Assembly: GCF_001039355.2 (NCBI RefSeq)
Contig: NW_019775647.1
Span: forward strand, 67,079-111,771
DNA length: 44,693 nt
Direction of reading: 5' to 3'
DNA from: Lingula anatina
Lineage: Eukaryota; Brachiopoda; Lingulata; Lingulida; Lingulidae
Shown here: positions 1 to 14,560 of the stretch, in pieces
Numbering within the stretch: position 1 is the stretch's first letter
Layout: each line of letters opens with the position of its first letter
The notes under the pieces: generated by a model
Seen by the model: only the letters and a program-made list of their open reading frames with translations
Told to the model about the DNA's origin: nothing
Databases searched by the model: none
Position numbers and translations under genes: made by a program

Positions 1-343
1 TTTTGTAATGAGGAAGAAGATAAGCGCCATTTAAAACTTGAATCATTTGGTGAAAAAACTTGAAAGAATCAAACATTTTGTTTAGAACTTTTATCTGCTG
101 GAATTTCCGAGGGAAACGTTGTATATAGTAAGGTTCTCAATTACATAAAAACAAAACCAAAAAAAAAAACAAAATGTAGATATTTGATGAATATTGTGAA
201 AATGTGTATCTCTACGCTGTATATGTGTGTGATAATTAACAATCACAATATGACTTGAACACCATGTAAATGTTAATCTATATGCATTGAGGAACCACTT
301 TAGAGATGAACAAATACATTAGAGGAATGTTTGCGGGCAAGAA
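1..343. other. Non-coding, nothing recognised
   Basis: AT-rich sequence without a convincing exon, RNA gene or repeat boundary. Confidence 0.5.
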
Positions 344-416
344 GGGGATCTAGCTCAAATGGTAGAACGCTTGCTTAGCATGTGAGATGTAATGGGATCA
401 ATGCCCAGGTTCTCCA
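344..416 (+). tRNA. tRNA-Ala(AGC)-like copy, degenerate
   Basis: The 73-base cloverleaf starts GGGGATC and ends GTTCTCC plus the discriminator A. The anticodon loop TTAGCAT carries AGC, so the nominal identity is alanine. The anticodon arm pairs with two G-T wobbles. The D arm has a C-A mismatch (GAAC where GAGC is expected), the T arm has an A-G mismatch at its base, and the acceptor has one T-T mismatch. A TTTT tract at 424-427 could end Pol III transcription. The accumulated mismatches favour a tRNA pseudogene or the head of a tRNA-derived SINE over a working gene. Confidence 0.55.
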
Positions 417-3400
417 GAACTTCTTTTCCAAAAATTGTGAAACTTTGTCAAAAGTAATTATTGAAAGGATAAGGTATATATACTTCAAAATTCCCCATTC
501 GAAAATGTCGAAATGATCGAAAACTATTTATAGACCTACAAGTAGTTTTACAAGAAGCGGTTTATTTACTGTTAAGCTATAAGAAAGTTGTTTGAGAAAA
601 AAAAAACTCCTGTTTAACATACCCAGTTCCCCTTTCTTTTTACAACGATTGTGTTATTAGTGCACATCTATCGCATTCATTAAGCAACCCAACCTGCATA
701 TTCTAGACTTTTTTCAACCCCCTCGCTCTACGAATAACTTACACCTATTTTTCATACCCACATTCTCGTTGTTCGACCATTCAGTGCCTTTTTATCGGTT
801 TTGTTATGTTTCTAAGGTTTCTTTTACTCTTTGTTTGAGGGTTTGTTTCAAGCATATTATTACAGTTTAAGTTTTTTGCTCTTTTTATCCACTGCATTAT
901 TAAATCTCCGAATACATTTTCGCTATTCAAAGACTATATCCTTAGGTACAGTTATCAAGATTAATTTTGTTTTCTTCAAATCTGTTACATACTGTATATT
1001 TACAAAAGTGACGGATGAAAATGCGGAAAGATGAATTCAAATCCATTGCCGACATGAACAAATCAATCAGGAAGGTCAAATTGCGGAGGAGTGGAGAAAA
1101 ACGCGCTTGAAAAAATCTGTCTCCAACTTGGGCCTCCCATTTACAAATTTGAACATAATGTTGGCTTAATTCGATAACTGGAGGCCTAAACAGCAAAGCT
1201 TACATAATCTGTTGCTGAGTCACTCTTTCATTTAAGCCAATTCGTCAATATCGGGTTTATGCTTAAATTATAACTAATTTCATAGAAATCGCGTTAATTT
1301 AAAGCTGCGTGGGTTTAAGATAGTCGCTTTGAAGGTTTTCTGCATGTTTCTCTTTAGAAAAATTAAATCTTTTAAGATAAGGGTAGATTGATGAGGTTAT
1401 AATCGACGCCAAATACAAGAGTTCATTCCGGACGTTTCTCTTCTATGGGCTGTAACGGCTTTAAATAACGAGGAAAATAAAACATAAGTAGATAAAAGAA
1501 AACACATACTCGAACTGCATCTTGACTGGAAATAGACGTGTTGTAGACCCAACTCTGTCTTTTTAAAAAAGTGATCATATAATTTATGGATTTTAAGGAA
1601 GAAAACCAACAATGAACCATTGAGTGTAGCGTTGTGTTTCACCGTCATTGAACACGAGATTTCACTGACCACGAATTGTACAGGGTGAATGAAAAATTAG
1701 AATATCTTTAGCTGTTCTTTAACGCATCCGCAAGTGAAAGTTTACACTGTAATTTGAATGTTCTTTTTCTGAACTATTTTTTTGCATACGTCTGCAACTT
1801 CGCATTATTTATTTTTGGAAAAATAGTTCTCATGTTTTAAAATATGTAGGCCTACTTGTAGCAACGTGGCCTGATTATTGGCTAGGCGGATTCAGGGGAC
1901 ACGGAGGGTAGGGTGAAGGTGGGATGAGGCTCTCATCCACTTCCGGGTATCCTCGATCTTTTACAAAACATACCGTACCTATTGCTCATTAGGTAAACAT
2001 CTTTCTTTCTTCTTGCGTACATATTACACATTGCATAAACACGTTTCTTTCTTCTCCGTGTGAATAAATATTATTGCACCAAAGCCATGATAACATCGCA
2101 CCCATTGTTGATCGACTCTACAATACGGAATTAAATTTTCAATTATATTTTAGCTAATGTCTGTCACTATCCCTACACATCATCCAAACCTATTATTAAC
2201 ATCACAGTGAATTTTAATACTCTCCATTAGTCAAGAGAAAAAACATTACATGTACGTAATAGAAAAATCGTGATAGTGCATACACTCGTTCACTCTCGGC
2301 ATCTGAGTAACTTGACCTTTTTTATTGTTGGAAAGACAAGCATTGTCTGGCAAAATGGTTTATATTACTGATGAGTCTGCGATTAGAGCATGCCATTGGT
2401 CGCTGAGATGAACGTGCGTGCGATGCTACGAGTAGATGTTTATTGTTTAAAAGAATTTAAGAGACAGCAGAGTATTGCTTAATGTAGTATCCACTTTCAT
2501 GTAAGTCTCTCTCTCTCTCTCTCTTTCTGGTTTTTATTTCTTCGTCAAACTATTAATGTCACCCCTTCTCTTTGCCTGCAAAGAATTATTATACTCATAC
2601 CCCCACGCCGCTCCGGATCCAGGTCACAAATTATTTCAATTTTTTTCTTTATTTCATTTCCACTATCATTTTAGTCCATGGCATATATGCACATCTATTG
2701 ACTATATTTGTACACCATCATATGAAGTCGTAAAGAGACCGCGTCACGCGCTACACTGTCATCTAATGTGCGGGTATAGCGCCCTGACCCCCGGTTGAGA
2801 GGTCAGATGTGCCGGATTAGAACAGGTAGTATGATTAAGCGGGCTAGGTTGCCACTGTATACAAGTAAATAGGTAGTTCTCTGATAAAAAAGGGAGCGAG
2901 GGAAACTCTCGCGACGCGTTTGAGCGTTAGAGAAAACAGTTCCAAGTTTCAAATTTGATTAATAGTAATCCCGTGCGTTTATTAAACCAAAAGGATTAAG
3001 AATTAAGCCTGACAGAGCGCGGTGGTACCTGAAACACTCACGTGTCACCTGTCACCACAGACCCATTAATGGAGTTTACCCACGGAGGCGATAAGACCCA
3101 ATTTTGGTGACTCTGCTATTGTAATTCCTCACTTTAAAATTGACGTCACTTCCATTTGGTGCGGAGATACCGTTCGACTTGGTGTAACTCAGTTTGAGAG
3201 TACAGAGTCTAAAACAAGGTGGATTGTTTTGTCCTGGAGGGATAAACTCATGGATTCGGACCAATTAGTACCTCAACAGTTTACCCAAGGTGTGATTTTG
3301 TAATCCAGGAGTACCGAAGTGCTCTTAATCCATTATTAAGTTAAATAGAAAGTTGAATTATTTCAAAGGGGAAAAGTTAAATTCCAACACACACTGAGAC

Positions 3401-4200
3401 TAGGACGATAGTAGAGAGGAAGAAAGATCGTCTGCTACCGAGTACGTTACCGAGGATTATAGCGCGTCGTTCTTTGATTCAACTTCTAGACAAACGACTG
3501 TTGTAAAAGACACTTTCAGGGTCAAGTCACAGTGGAAAATTATTGAATTAAATAGGCAAGAGGAATTACCTACAATACAGAGGAGGATCAACATGCTGAA
3601 CTGAGAGGTAAGTGACAACAGACACCAACAAAGTAGCCTGATTCCCCGCATATAACTAATATGATCAGGGTACAATGTACATGTCATTCATTGTATATAT
3701 AATCATCAGACAGTATAAAATATATTCCTGATTTGTACATGAGATTTTTTAGATATAGAAAGACCTACAGAGTCACATTGTTATAATTTCTTAATGGACT
3801 TCGGACAGCATTTTCCCATGTTGCTGTTATACTTATTAATTAGTATGGTACATTGTAGATTATCACATCTTTAGAACATTGTGCGTTTGAATATGGCGAA
3901 AAGTGTATCAGGACCCACCAATGTTTACCCATCTTTTATCATAGTCTATGGTGAATATGTTCCCATGATATGCTAAATGCCGCTTGCCAAAGGTAGGCGT
4001 TATGTTAAGGTGCGATATTTAAGTGACATTAATTGAAATGGCGGGGGTCAGTTAATGTGATGCTTTGGGCAATGTGTCGTTTTGGTCGCATTTTGTCACT
4101 TGGTTGACATCTGTATCAGGTGCGTGGATTCCTGTGGCACAAGCCAATAGGGAAGTCTTGGGCTGTGTCCGTTAATAATTTATCAACCTACATATAAGCC
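417..4200. other. Gene-free stretch
   Basis: No exon with recognisable protein similarity and plausible splice sites was found on either strand. Contents seen are a (CT)n tract at 2506-2524 and the palindrome GTAGGCCTAC at 1846-1855. Short open frames here have no domain signature and are treated as chance. Confidence 0.5.
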
Positions 4201-4221
4201 GGTAATTTCAAAGTCTCTTTT

Positions 4222-4262
4222 TTGTGTGTATGTGTATGTGTGTGTGTGTGGGGGGGGGGGGG
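4222..4262. repeat. (GT)n followed by poly-G
   Basis: An interrupted GT tract runs into about 13 consecutive G. It is low-complexity sequence. Confidence 0.9.
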
Positions 4263-4499
4263 CTATTTCTGAAAAAGGGGTTCTTTTTGTCTCCTTGGTT
4301 GACCAAACTTGAAAATGGCATAGCACCGATATTAAATGTTGATTCCGACTGACCTGAAGTTCGTACCACAGCATTCAGTGGGTGTAGTTGGTACCACTAT
4401 GTAAACGTGTATTCGGAGACGATACGGAATGCACATGCTATTTGCAGTGGCCTTTTATAAAGAAAGAAATATTGCCACAGCTCGTTAAAAATGAAGACA

Positions 4500-4502
<3 letters not shown>

Positions 4503-4564
<62 letters not shown>
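4503..4564. repeat. (GT)n(GA)n compound microsatellite
   Basis: About 21 GT units run directly into about 10 GA units. The surrounding open frame (Cys-Val then Arg-Glu repeats) is only the translation of the microsatellite. Confidence 0.95.
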
Positions 4565-4567
<3 letters not shown>

Positions 4568-6900
4568 TTAAATATGAATAAAACATCCAAAATTGATGCA
4601 ACTGAAGAAAATTCAAAGAGATTTAATAAACGTCATATTGTTTCCAAAATCTAAAGACATAAAAAATTAAATGCCTGTCTCCAAAAAAGTTGGATGTTGG
4701 CCATTAGGTGTGTGGTGAGATTCACCCATGTAGCTAAAACACGGACATCCACAGCTTACAGCAACCTGGCGCTTCAATGAGTAGCGCTTCAGGTATGTTT
4801 TTTTAACAGCTGATACCCTTTGCCCTTAAGGTGTGACGCCCTGCCAGCTGAAAAACAGGCCCACAACCATCAGACTATATCTACAGAGAGTCGTGCGTTA
4901 TAATCAGGTAAATATCCGTATACGGAAGTCACATATAAATCACAATCAGATAATATACTGAATAATTTTGTTCGCATATCATTTTTTGTATCGTTTTGGC
5001 AATTTTTCAAAACCTGAGTCGTGCTCTATGTGTTTGTTCACCTCGCGGGTATCATTTTCTCGATTGCAATTGTTACGGATAATTCCCCTGACATGGAGAG
5101 AAAAAATGAAAATTAGTACCACGAGTTCGTTGATTCAGCAGTAATCAAGTTGCACTTTGTTTGCATGATTAATAACCTTACGCTTTTAATTTCGACGTTC
5201 ATGTGGATTAGAAAAAAATGTCTTTAAATCCTAGCTTAACTAAAGTAATAACGTAGTGACATTTTTCTTCAAATAAATGTTCGAACCAGGTAGAAAAAAA
5301 GACAGAAAATTTCTGTCTTAGTGGGCCTAGCCCGATTTCTAATGCTCAATAGGTTAACATAAACAACCTACATGGATTCCAATAATGTATAGAGATATGT
5401 TCATGTAAAGAGCTCCACCCTATTATGAGATAAAAGTACTTCATGCAACTTAACAGTGGCCCTGTGATAAAAGAATATGCCCACATATATGAGCATGATA
5501 AAGCTACACTGCATAAAACACTGGTTAATATATACGGCGTTTTTCCACAATAGGACAGTTAGAGTAAATTGCATGTTCATATCGAGGAACTCTTTCTCTC
5601 TCCCCCTCTCTCTCTCTCTCTTGCAGAAGCAAGAGTGAGCCGATTAGATTTAACATATTTTTTACAAAACTGGCAAACATAATACAACAATCAATTTCAT
5701 AAATCGAGATTAATTGACTGTGCTTATCAGAGAATCGCCAATCCACCACGAGGCCACATGGGAGTATTAAACAGATGGAGAATATGAGATGCATACTGAA
5801 CGTTTATACCCCTAGAATTGCTACTGCCTCTGTGAAACGACAAACAGATGACGTCAAACAAATAGCCCCCTTCTAAACTCGTCCCGATTTCGCCAAAGCA
5901 GCGTCTCTGCCATAATATCGGTCACATCCATCAAAGACATTAAACAGACTGACAGAGAGGTGTTTACTATTCCTGAACGTAAATTTGTTTTTGTATTGTT
6001 ATTTCAGCTCGAATGCGATCCCCGTTGTTCCTGTTCAGCTCTCTAACCTTACCACAGTGACATAAGCCTGTTTTCTTTTTTTTCTCTACCTGTAATGCGT
6101 TACAGGCATAGGGGTATGTGTTAGTCACCCGATTTACTCCACAGAACGGCTAGCTCTACTTACTGATTTTTTTTTCATTTTTCCTCTTAATGTGCAAAAC
6201 CAGCCCCGTTTTATTCATTCATTCAAAGCACCGTGTCCAAGCACGTTTTCCGAATTATTTTACTGGCATCTATCTGTGGCCATTATGAGCGTCTGTTACA
6301 GTTCACACTGCATATTTAACATGATGTATAATATCCATATCTGGTCATGATTATCTGAAATAAAATCTCTTGTCACAAAATATGCGCCCCTATTCCTTGA
6401 AGCCCGGTCGTTCATGTTTACCACATTAAATCGAAGAGCCAAAATTATTTCGATATAATTTCCTTTTTATTAATTCTGACAAAGCATAATTTCATTGTTT
6501 GATTTTAGTGGATTTTTAAACGTAAAATTGGTTTAAGAGTACTAAGAATGTCGAAATGGTATAGCTAATTTAGGAAAAAATCATGTAACAAGTTGGTATC
6601 AAGCACCCTATCACCACGTTAAATGTCGTGCCATCGGTCAGCGCAGGTGAAACTTTGGAAACTTTAATTATTTCTTTTCTATTTCGAAAAAAATCATTTT
6701 CGTGATCACGAACTCTATTAGCCCTGTATATTCTGCTAAATTGCGCCGCTTTATTAAGTCTAGTACAAAGCCTTTAACTTTTAGAACATTGACCGGGGCG
6801 ACCAAGTACAGTCACAACAAAAGTTTTAAGTCTCATGTCCGAAAGTCATAGTTAATGTTGAATAATGATAATTACAGCCAAACTGGTGGATTCCGGATTT
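4565..6900. other. Gene-free stretch
   Basis: No supported gene. Seen here: a CT tract at about 5588-5621, and a perfect 7-bp stem with loop TGCG at 6089-6106 (CCTGTAA/TTACAGG). Confidence 0.5.
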
Positions 6901-6903
6901 AAC

Positions 6904-6967
6904 TGGTGGCGGTGGTGGTGGGGTGGGGTGGTGGTGGTGGTGGTGGTGCGGTGGTGGTGGTGGTGGT
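6904..6967. repeat. (GGT)n tract ending at an assembly gap
   Basis: GGT/GGTG repeats run straight into the N at 6968. The contig join was probably caused by this low-complexity tract, so the true length is unknown. Confidence 0.9.
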
Positions 6968-7173
6968 NAACGAATGACGTCACGTAGAATATTACGTCAA
7001 CAACAAAGCACGTGGTGTCCACATCTACATAATTTCATCTTTGAATTATGTGATATTAAACGTAATCAATCACCGTAGTTTCTAGTCGTGTATGTATTTT
7101 GGTGCTGTCAAACGATCCGACTTTACGGTGCTAGATGTCTACAAAAGTTACAATAATACTCTAGGGATGGAGG

Positions 7174-7332
7174 TGGGGGGGGGGGGGGGGGGGGTTGGGG
7201 ACAAGAAATAATATTTGTAAAGCGGTACAATGAATGTAATCCCCTTACACTTGTGGGGGGGGGTGTCGGGAGAAGGATAACTCCGAAGGAGCAGGGGGCG
7301 CACGTGCTTACTGTGCCAACCCCCCCCCCCCC
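7174..7332. repeat. Poly-G and poly-C runs
   Basis: G runs at about 7176-7194 and 7255-7262 and a C run at about 7320-7332 lie within 160 bases. The glycine/proline-rich open frame across them is a by-product. Confidence 0.85.
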
Positions 7333-7460
7333 TCCGGCAGGCGTCAATGTGCCAGTAATCAAAGTTCTAAATTTGCAAAATTAGAGCAGGGATTTGGGGT
7401 AGAGAAATTAGAAGACCAGTTATATGTCAAAGAGAAGTCAGGAAATTGAAAATATAAACA

Positions 7461-7543
7461 TCTCTCTCTCTCTCTCTCTTTCTCTCCACACACATTTTAA
7501 AGGTTGTGGCTTAGACTGATGTCATTCAATTTCCCTCCCTCTG

Positions 7544-7593
<50 letters not shown>

Positions 7594-7631
7594 GCACTTA
7601 CACACACACACGCGCGCGATATTTCATTCAA

Positions 7632-7667
<36 letters not shown>
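7461..7667. repeat. Compound (CT)n/(CA)n microsatellite cluster
   Basis: CT tracts at about 7461-7480, 7545-7574 and 7635-7666 alternate with CA/CACG tracts at about 7575-7617. The open frame with Leu-Ser and Thr-His runs is the translated repeat. Confidence 0.9.
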
Positions 7668-7668
<1 letters not shown>

Positions 7669-10600
7669 AATGTTTTTATTAACCACCAAGTGTCCTCCAC
7701 CTTCCCAAAGTACCAAGATAAACCAATTTTATCAGGAGTTGTCGCACTCACAAGCGGCTGTGATTTATTGCCCTCTAGATGTGGACCCGGTTTAATTAAA
7801 TTTTAACTTAGGCGTCCACTACAGTATCTAGTATGCGGTGTTATGTAGGAATGTGACTGCTGGAGTCACTGAAGTCCATAATAAGAGTAATACAGACATC
7901 ATTTAGGTGAAGATGAAGAAATAATGGCGACATTTAGGCAAATAATAGACACTAAGACACGCGTCATCAAGATATGAAGATACAAGCAGAAGGTACTCAT
8001 TTTGATTTTATAGCATTTCATTAGCTTTTATTCATAGGAAATTCAGATTTGAAGTCAACGCGTAGCATTTTAAAAAACAAGATGAAGGTTCTCGAATAAT
8101 TTCTTTGCAATTCTTCACTTTAATTTGCGTTGAAATAAGATAATAAGTCAGTTTTTCAGAAATGTTTCATACAAGGGAACATAGGTAATTATTTAGGTGT
8201 ACAAGCCGTGAAACGAGCCAATTAACAAATACAGTAAAATTTAACAAATGCCAGTCCATGTAAAATATTTACCATCAATTTTAGATTATATCCTGCGCTT
8301 GATGAATAAATTCCTTTAACAACCAGGGCATTATACATGTAGGAAGCCTGGATTGCATTTAACCACATCACAAGAACCATGATTTGATTCAATTTGTTTG
8401 CACTCACTCCTTTCAGCAGGGAATATTTCCCCACCTCTTCGGGTTTTTGTTATCATTATTGTCAACGCAGGCGGTAAACTCGTTTCATTGTTAACAAAAT
8501 CATGGCACACTTAATCGTGTCTGTTGAAAAACCGAGCTGCTAAATTTGCCCGTGAAAAAGTTCCAACAATTTCTTTTCAAGAGTAACTCTGCATTCATTG
8601 AATTGTTTTCTTATCGAAACTTTGTTTGATAATACCTCGCAATTACATTAAAATTATTTGATTTATGCCTGTAGGTGTCACTCTGACAAATTGACGTAAC
8701 AAATATTCCATGTGCAGCGTTCCACATTTTAACAAGTGCGTTTAACTTAACGTCATTACATATGTAGGCTTACTGTGTTTATTTCATACATGACTATATT
8801 CATTATTTCTACTGCGAAATTTACGTACTGTCGTCTTCTATCTTAAATTTTATCAAAAATTCGTGATGCACCCGTCACGGTAGACGGTCAACCAGCATGA
8901 TAGCCCGTATACCGTATCAGCGTGGAGAGTGACCCTTCTATTCCAGCACATGTGCAGTTTAGTTCGCTTAGCAGTCGCGAACTGAAAAAGCACTCATAAA
9001 GGGCAGAGCTCCTCCAAGAAAAATGATTAATTAACTATTTGCCATTGATTAATTAATGGAGTATTACCAAAGCCCGTTTCTGACCTATCCAGAAATGTTG
9101 CTAAGGGACAGACAGACTAATGGACGCAAAATTTATTAATTAATAAATTTGCCTGTGCAAAAATTATCATATACATGTAGTCGCTAGCCCAGCTTATCAT
9201 GTATACCGATCATCCCACTGACAACATATATTGGCGACAAAGACCTCCAATCCTGTAGCAAGTACATGTACAACAGAAGTTCTAACGGCGACATATCATT
9301 TAGACATTAACGGCCGTTGTGCATTTTTTCTAACGGCAGTACACAACAGAAATATCAATGTCGGAAACCGCAAAGTAACTCTTTCGTTCTCGGGGGCAAC
9401 GTTCTCATTGCTTGCGATACGCACTCGAAATCGCATATATAAAAAAATAGATAAAAAAGGCAGCATTTTCTACAGCTGAATTCCACTGCATTAAATAGAA
9501 CATGATGTGTCGTAGAGCATCCGGCCTTTGAATGGCATTTTCTTTTATAAGTTATTTATTTGATAGTTATCTAATATCTAGATTAAAAAGGTCATTTTGT
9601 CTGTGATGCGGATGCGACCTATGCACTAAGAGGGTCATTGGTGGAGCTGTTACGGTCTGCTATAGTTTGTGGTTCTTGGAAGGTTGGTCTCAGACGTAAG
9701 AGAGAGAGAGAGGGAGAGAGAGATGACACTATTCCAGTGTGGACCATCCTTTGTGATTGGTTGTTGGATAACAAGTGCAAGGTAAGGCCGTTTGGTTTAG
9801 GTTTTAGTTTATGAAAGAGGCAGAACGTTACTCTCGAAAACGATATAAATATTTAAACTCTTACAAAATGAAAAAGCCCCCAAAACATGAGAAGAATGAG
9901 AATAAAGCAAGGAAGAAAATTGCATAAAAGTACTTAGCTTCCCATAGAAAAAATGAACAAACATTAACTAAAAAGGAGAGAGAGAGAGAGAGAGACAGAG
10001 ATAGAGAGTCCGTCCTTTTCCGTGTAATCTAGACCAAAATGAGTACTGCAGCACTAAGCGACTCCTCGCCTCAGCGGGGGAAGACTATATTGTTTATTGG
10101 GACGAGGAGGTCTTGTCTTGTTTTAACAACGATCGCTCTGTTTTGATAATATTTTTCTGCCATTTGTGCACAAAAAAACGTTATTATAATCCAGGCTGTT
10201 GCTCTTCAAGTTGTGATGAATTTAACCGCTTTATTGGCTTTTGATAAAAAAGAATCATTTTTTGGTTATCATTTTATGGTACATCTTTTTTTATTTCATA
10301 TCGTCAACAAGGTCATCTCCTCTGTCTTTCTTGTCGTCTTCTTGTTGTTTCTTCTGTCGATATACATCTGAACAAATGATGTTTGGCTTAATTCCATATC
10401 ATAAGTATCAAGTCTGCTGTCAACAGACAATGAGGTGGAATGATTTAAATCGTGGTTGAGGTCAATTTTTGGGAAAAGAAAAAAAATTGAGCAACTGGAA
10501 TTTATAAGGTAGTGCCAGAACAGGTGTTGGGAACTGCAATGCATCGAGAACTGCCATTATAAGTGTTCTGAATCATATCTTCTTTCGGTGCATTTCCAAA

Positions 10601-13600
10601 ACAAGAATCGATATAAAACAAATTAATTGCTTAAAGAAGGAAAATGTTTAAATCATTAAGGTTAGGTTTGCCTCCCTTTTTTTCTCTTTTTTAATAAACA
10701 TTTTAAGATAATTCAAACAGATGAATGGGCACCAGAGAGAGAGAGAGAAAGAGACGAGGACGGGCGTTCCAATCTTCTTATCAAATGAAACAGAAATTAT
10801 TTGATAAATGGATTTCATGTGGATTTAAGGCTGGATCACTTGATATCAGTTATCAAACAATCGATTTACATTGCTGCGGTATTCCTTTCTCACCACGGTG
10901 ATAATAACACGTGAAAACCACGCTGCCGGGCAGATGTTGACCTAGGACATTCTTGGGGGTGTATATTCACACCCTGTATGTCTGTTATTGTATTTTCTAT
11001 GCATAGTTTCTATCATTTTCCAAAACCTTTTTTCTATTACTTCTCCCAAATTCTTTTATTAGTACGTACTTCTCAGTTTATACTTTATGTGGCGCTGAAC
11101 ACGTATTCATTTTTAGACACCGGCTTACATTATTTTATGCATTCCCTTAACGTCTCCTAGCTAATATTGTAAACCGTCGACCTGCACATTCTTCTTTTCT
11201 TTCTATCACAAGTAAGCTAACATTATTTTAGGAATGAAAAACAAGGCCTGCCGGAAATTGATGGATGGGAAAGGAAAAAATAAAGAACTTCTTCTTTGTT
11301 ATTTTTATTACTTTTTTATTTTTTGGTGGGGAGTGTCAAGAGGCTTCTGGAACAGACGTTTTGAGACATATTTTGATTCTCATCTGTCTTCAGTTTACAC
11401 GTGACCTACAGATTTGTCTCTAGTGAGTGTTTTCAGAGTTTTGAGGTTTGATTTCATGGTTTGATAAAAGCTGTTGTTTTAACTTTGAAAGACGCATTGT
11501 CTCTTTTAGACAGGCGCCTTTAATGTTTGTGTTAACCATGGCGGTTTATTTATTTATTTTTTTGAAGATTTCGGTAAATGTACAGTGGAAACATTACTAA
11601 GACAGTGCCATAGTTCCTCCTTGTAGGTTTCACAAACCCCAGGCCGCATGCGCTCATTTATAACTTCACTGACAAATTTTTACGAATTTGTGATAAAAAG
11701 GATGAAAAAGTATAGTTGTAGGTGGACGATTTACGTACTTGTTCTACATCAAAAAATAACAAAATAAGATTTTAATTTGAACTTGATTTCAATGCAATAT
11801 GAGTTCCATCAAGACGTAAACAGAAATAGTAAAAGTAAAAAAGGCAAAAGAACACATTTTAACCGCAAACGGGTTAGAACAGAATGAATTGCACAAATAA
11901 GACACAAATATGCAGTGGGAATATATACAATTTCATTTTGAATATCAGACTACGGTCGACCTTTGACCTACCCATATGTACTCAACGATTTCAACGTGTA
12001 TCATATCATGTCAACTGACAAAGAATGACACACACAAACACGGACACACCCAACGTTCCATTAAAGAGAAATACGAACTGGTGTGATAGGAACTGTACTC
12101 AGATAGGAAACCTAGTCCGTTTCCCATTACTTTGTACATATTCTGATATGTATTGTACATAAACTGACACCCTGCCCCCCCCCCCTCCACCTTCTAGGAT
12201 ACTTCCAGTTTACTCTTACCTAGAGGTTGTACAGACTCAACAACTTCTTGGCCTTACCTGTACATGTACTTATCTCTCTCCCCCTCCCCCAACCCCCTGA
12301 CGTCCATGCTTTGAAGTACAATTTCACTCATACCTGGAACCCGTGACTAGGGTGGGTGTTTGATTAGACAGCTTGGACGACTCAAGCTTACAGGTGGTTA
12401 GGTTACCCTATTGTACGGGATTAAGTTATTGATTCTGCGGGTGGGGAAGGACCAATCATTGTTTTGGCGGTGCTGGTGGTGGGCGGAGAAGAAAGCTTCT
12501 TGATAAAGCTTTGGTAGATAAGAAGTGATGGGATAGTTACTATTGTAAATGATTGGAAAAGGGAATGACTAATGTTAGATTAATGAATGACCGCACTATA
12601 AGTGCGTGTGTTAATTGGGAATACAATGCAAACGTTTTCGACAAAAAATCTATTTCTATGTCCTTTCACCTCCATAGTGTCCCGGTGAGCAGACAACAAA
12701 AATAATAATTGCTGTTCGATCACAATCGTGCTCTCTTTATCAAATAATAGATGGAGTATATCATTTTAAGTCTATTATTTTAATGGCAATAAAACATGAT
12801 AAAACCAAGTTTTAGTTGATAAGACATTATATATTCTGCTTCATTTTTGTAGACTTTTTTTACCGGAATTATCAACCTGAAGGACACTTTACAGACAGTT
12901 TAATACAAAGAGAAAATTTTTACCACTGGACCTAAGGTTTAACACCCCTCAACCCCAATCCCACCCCGCGCGCTCTCAACGCCAAACTCACAGAGACTAT
13001 AATCACTTACTGAGACATATTAAATTACAATTAACGTAATCGCCATAATAATCTTGACAACGGATAGTAATTAAGCTTTTAATAAAGCTTCAACTTCAGC
13101 TGAACTTTGGCGATAACGCCGAAGCTATTTCAAGTTGAGGAAATAGTCCACGTCCAATATAGAGGCTATACATAATCTGTGCAGTCCCACGGGTAGCAGG
13201 AGTTCAATTAAAATGTAACTTTGGCCTATACTAAGTTAAATTGTGGGTGGAAATGTGCATCATATTTCTTTGATCGAATCATAATACATTTACACGTGGA
13301 AGGGGCTGTAGGTTGCATTCTATCTAACCAAAGCAGTAATTGACTTCACATCAGACCATGCGTTCCCGAATCGCAAAAGGTCGCAAAAGGTCGATCGATG
13401 CAATAATGTGTTATGACCAAGGCTAAGCGGCAATAATACGCTCTTTGCATTGAAATCACGACAGAGCTGGGCCAGTTAGAAAAATAGGCAAGTAGGCATA
13501 TGCCCCCCCAGAAAAGTTTACCGCGTAAACGGTGCCAATTGAGTCTTTTTTATGAGAAAATGAACAAGCTTGCACTTAAGTGCTGGTTCATAATTTATAG

Positions 13601-14520
13601 TGCTATTACTATTGTGATTTGGCATCGTTAAGCGCTCCAAATTGTTACTACATACATTTTTTCCGCGCAGGTGTGACCGACGCGTAATATAGAGCAGTCG
13701 TTTTGAAAGTTTAGGTCAAAATTCGAGTCAAAGAGGCACTGATTTGCAAAAGATTCACCAGCAGGATAAAACTGATAAAACTCACAATGCTGCACTCTCG
13801 TGGATTGAATATCTGAGTAGAGAAGAACATCTTTCATCTGTTAGATTTGTCGAGGAATGAAAAGGAAGGCCTTACTACAATGTAGCTTACAGGGGTTTCT
13901 TATAACCGACGTGTTAACTCTGCTGACAATGTACATGTAGGATGGAGAATAGCTGAATCGTGGTACACGTCTGTTTTATTCTTCAGATTTTTAGGTAGGT
14001 TCCGTTTTTGTTGTCTCCAGAATTAAGTTTTGTTGCAGAATTAATTAATTAATTTAAAAGGCAAAATGATACTTTTGGGGAATAATTCTAATGGAATGTT
14101 GCATTTTGCAGCAAAGAAATGATGCCGTCGTCTGAATTTTTTATGAGGGGAAAAATGAATTGGCCCTAATTATGCAACTTGTCAGCTGCATTTCTTCACA
14201 TCGGAATTCCAGAATTAATGATAATAAATGAAAAACGGTAACGAGATGATAGTACATCGGGTAGATATTTATCATTTTATCAGATTTCCCTCTTCCTTCT
14301 TGTAAATTTTGAATTCAATTAAGTACAGGTTCGGCTGAAGGGTTATTTAATCCAAATAAAAACGACTATAAAACTGAAAGGCGTCAATGGAATGACTCAC
14401 GGTTTTCCTAGAAACGAACTATACGGCAGCCCTGGAAACTGAGGCACAATCAGCAGTTGTTGGGGTAGTTACAACGATAACAATTTGCTTTACTGGAAGA
14501 TAGTAACAATTGAAGATTAT
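7668..14520. other. Gene-free stretch
   Basis: Nearly 7 kb without a supportable exon. Seen here: a 22-bp perfect AT palindrome at 9129-9150, GA tracts near 9700-9723, 9977-10000 and 10735-10754, and C-rich runs near 12175-12186. Open frames of 60-80 codons have no domain signature. Confidence 0.5.
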
Positions 14521-14560
14521 ACGTATGTATGTATGTATGTATGTGTGTATGTATGTATTG
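14521..14560. repeat. (GTAT)n microsatellite
   Basis: About nine GTAT/GTGT units. A poly-A run of about 21 follows at 14606-14626. Confidence 0.9.

Noticed and set aside
2556-2798. 80-codon plus-strand frame
   Set aside because: No signal, domain or splice sites; composition like the surrounding non-coding DNA.
4388-4654. Open frame with Cys-Val and Arg-Glu runs
   Set aside because: It is the translation of the GT/GA microsatellite, with no domain or splice context.
7504-7806. 100-codon frame with Leu-Ser and Thr-His runs
   Set aside because: The frame is kept open by CT and CA repeats and codes for nothing recognisable.
9129-9150. 22-bp perfect AT palindrome
   Set aside because: In AT-rich DNA with many TTAATTAA strings this can arise by chance; no associated element seen.
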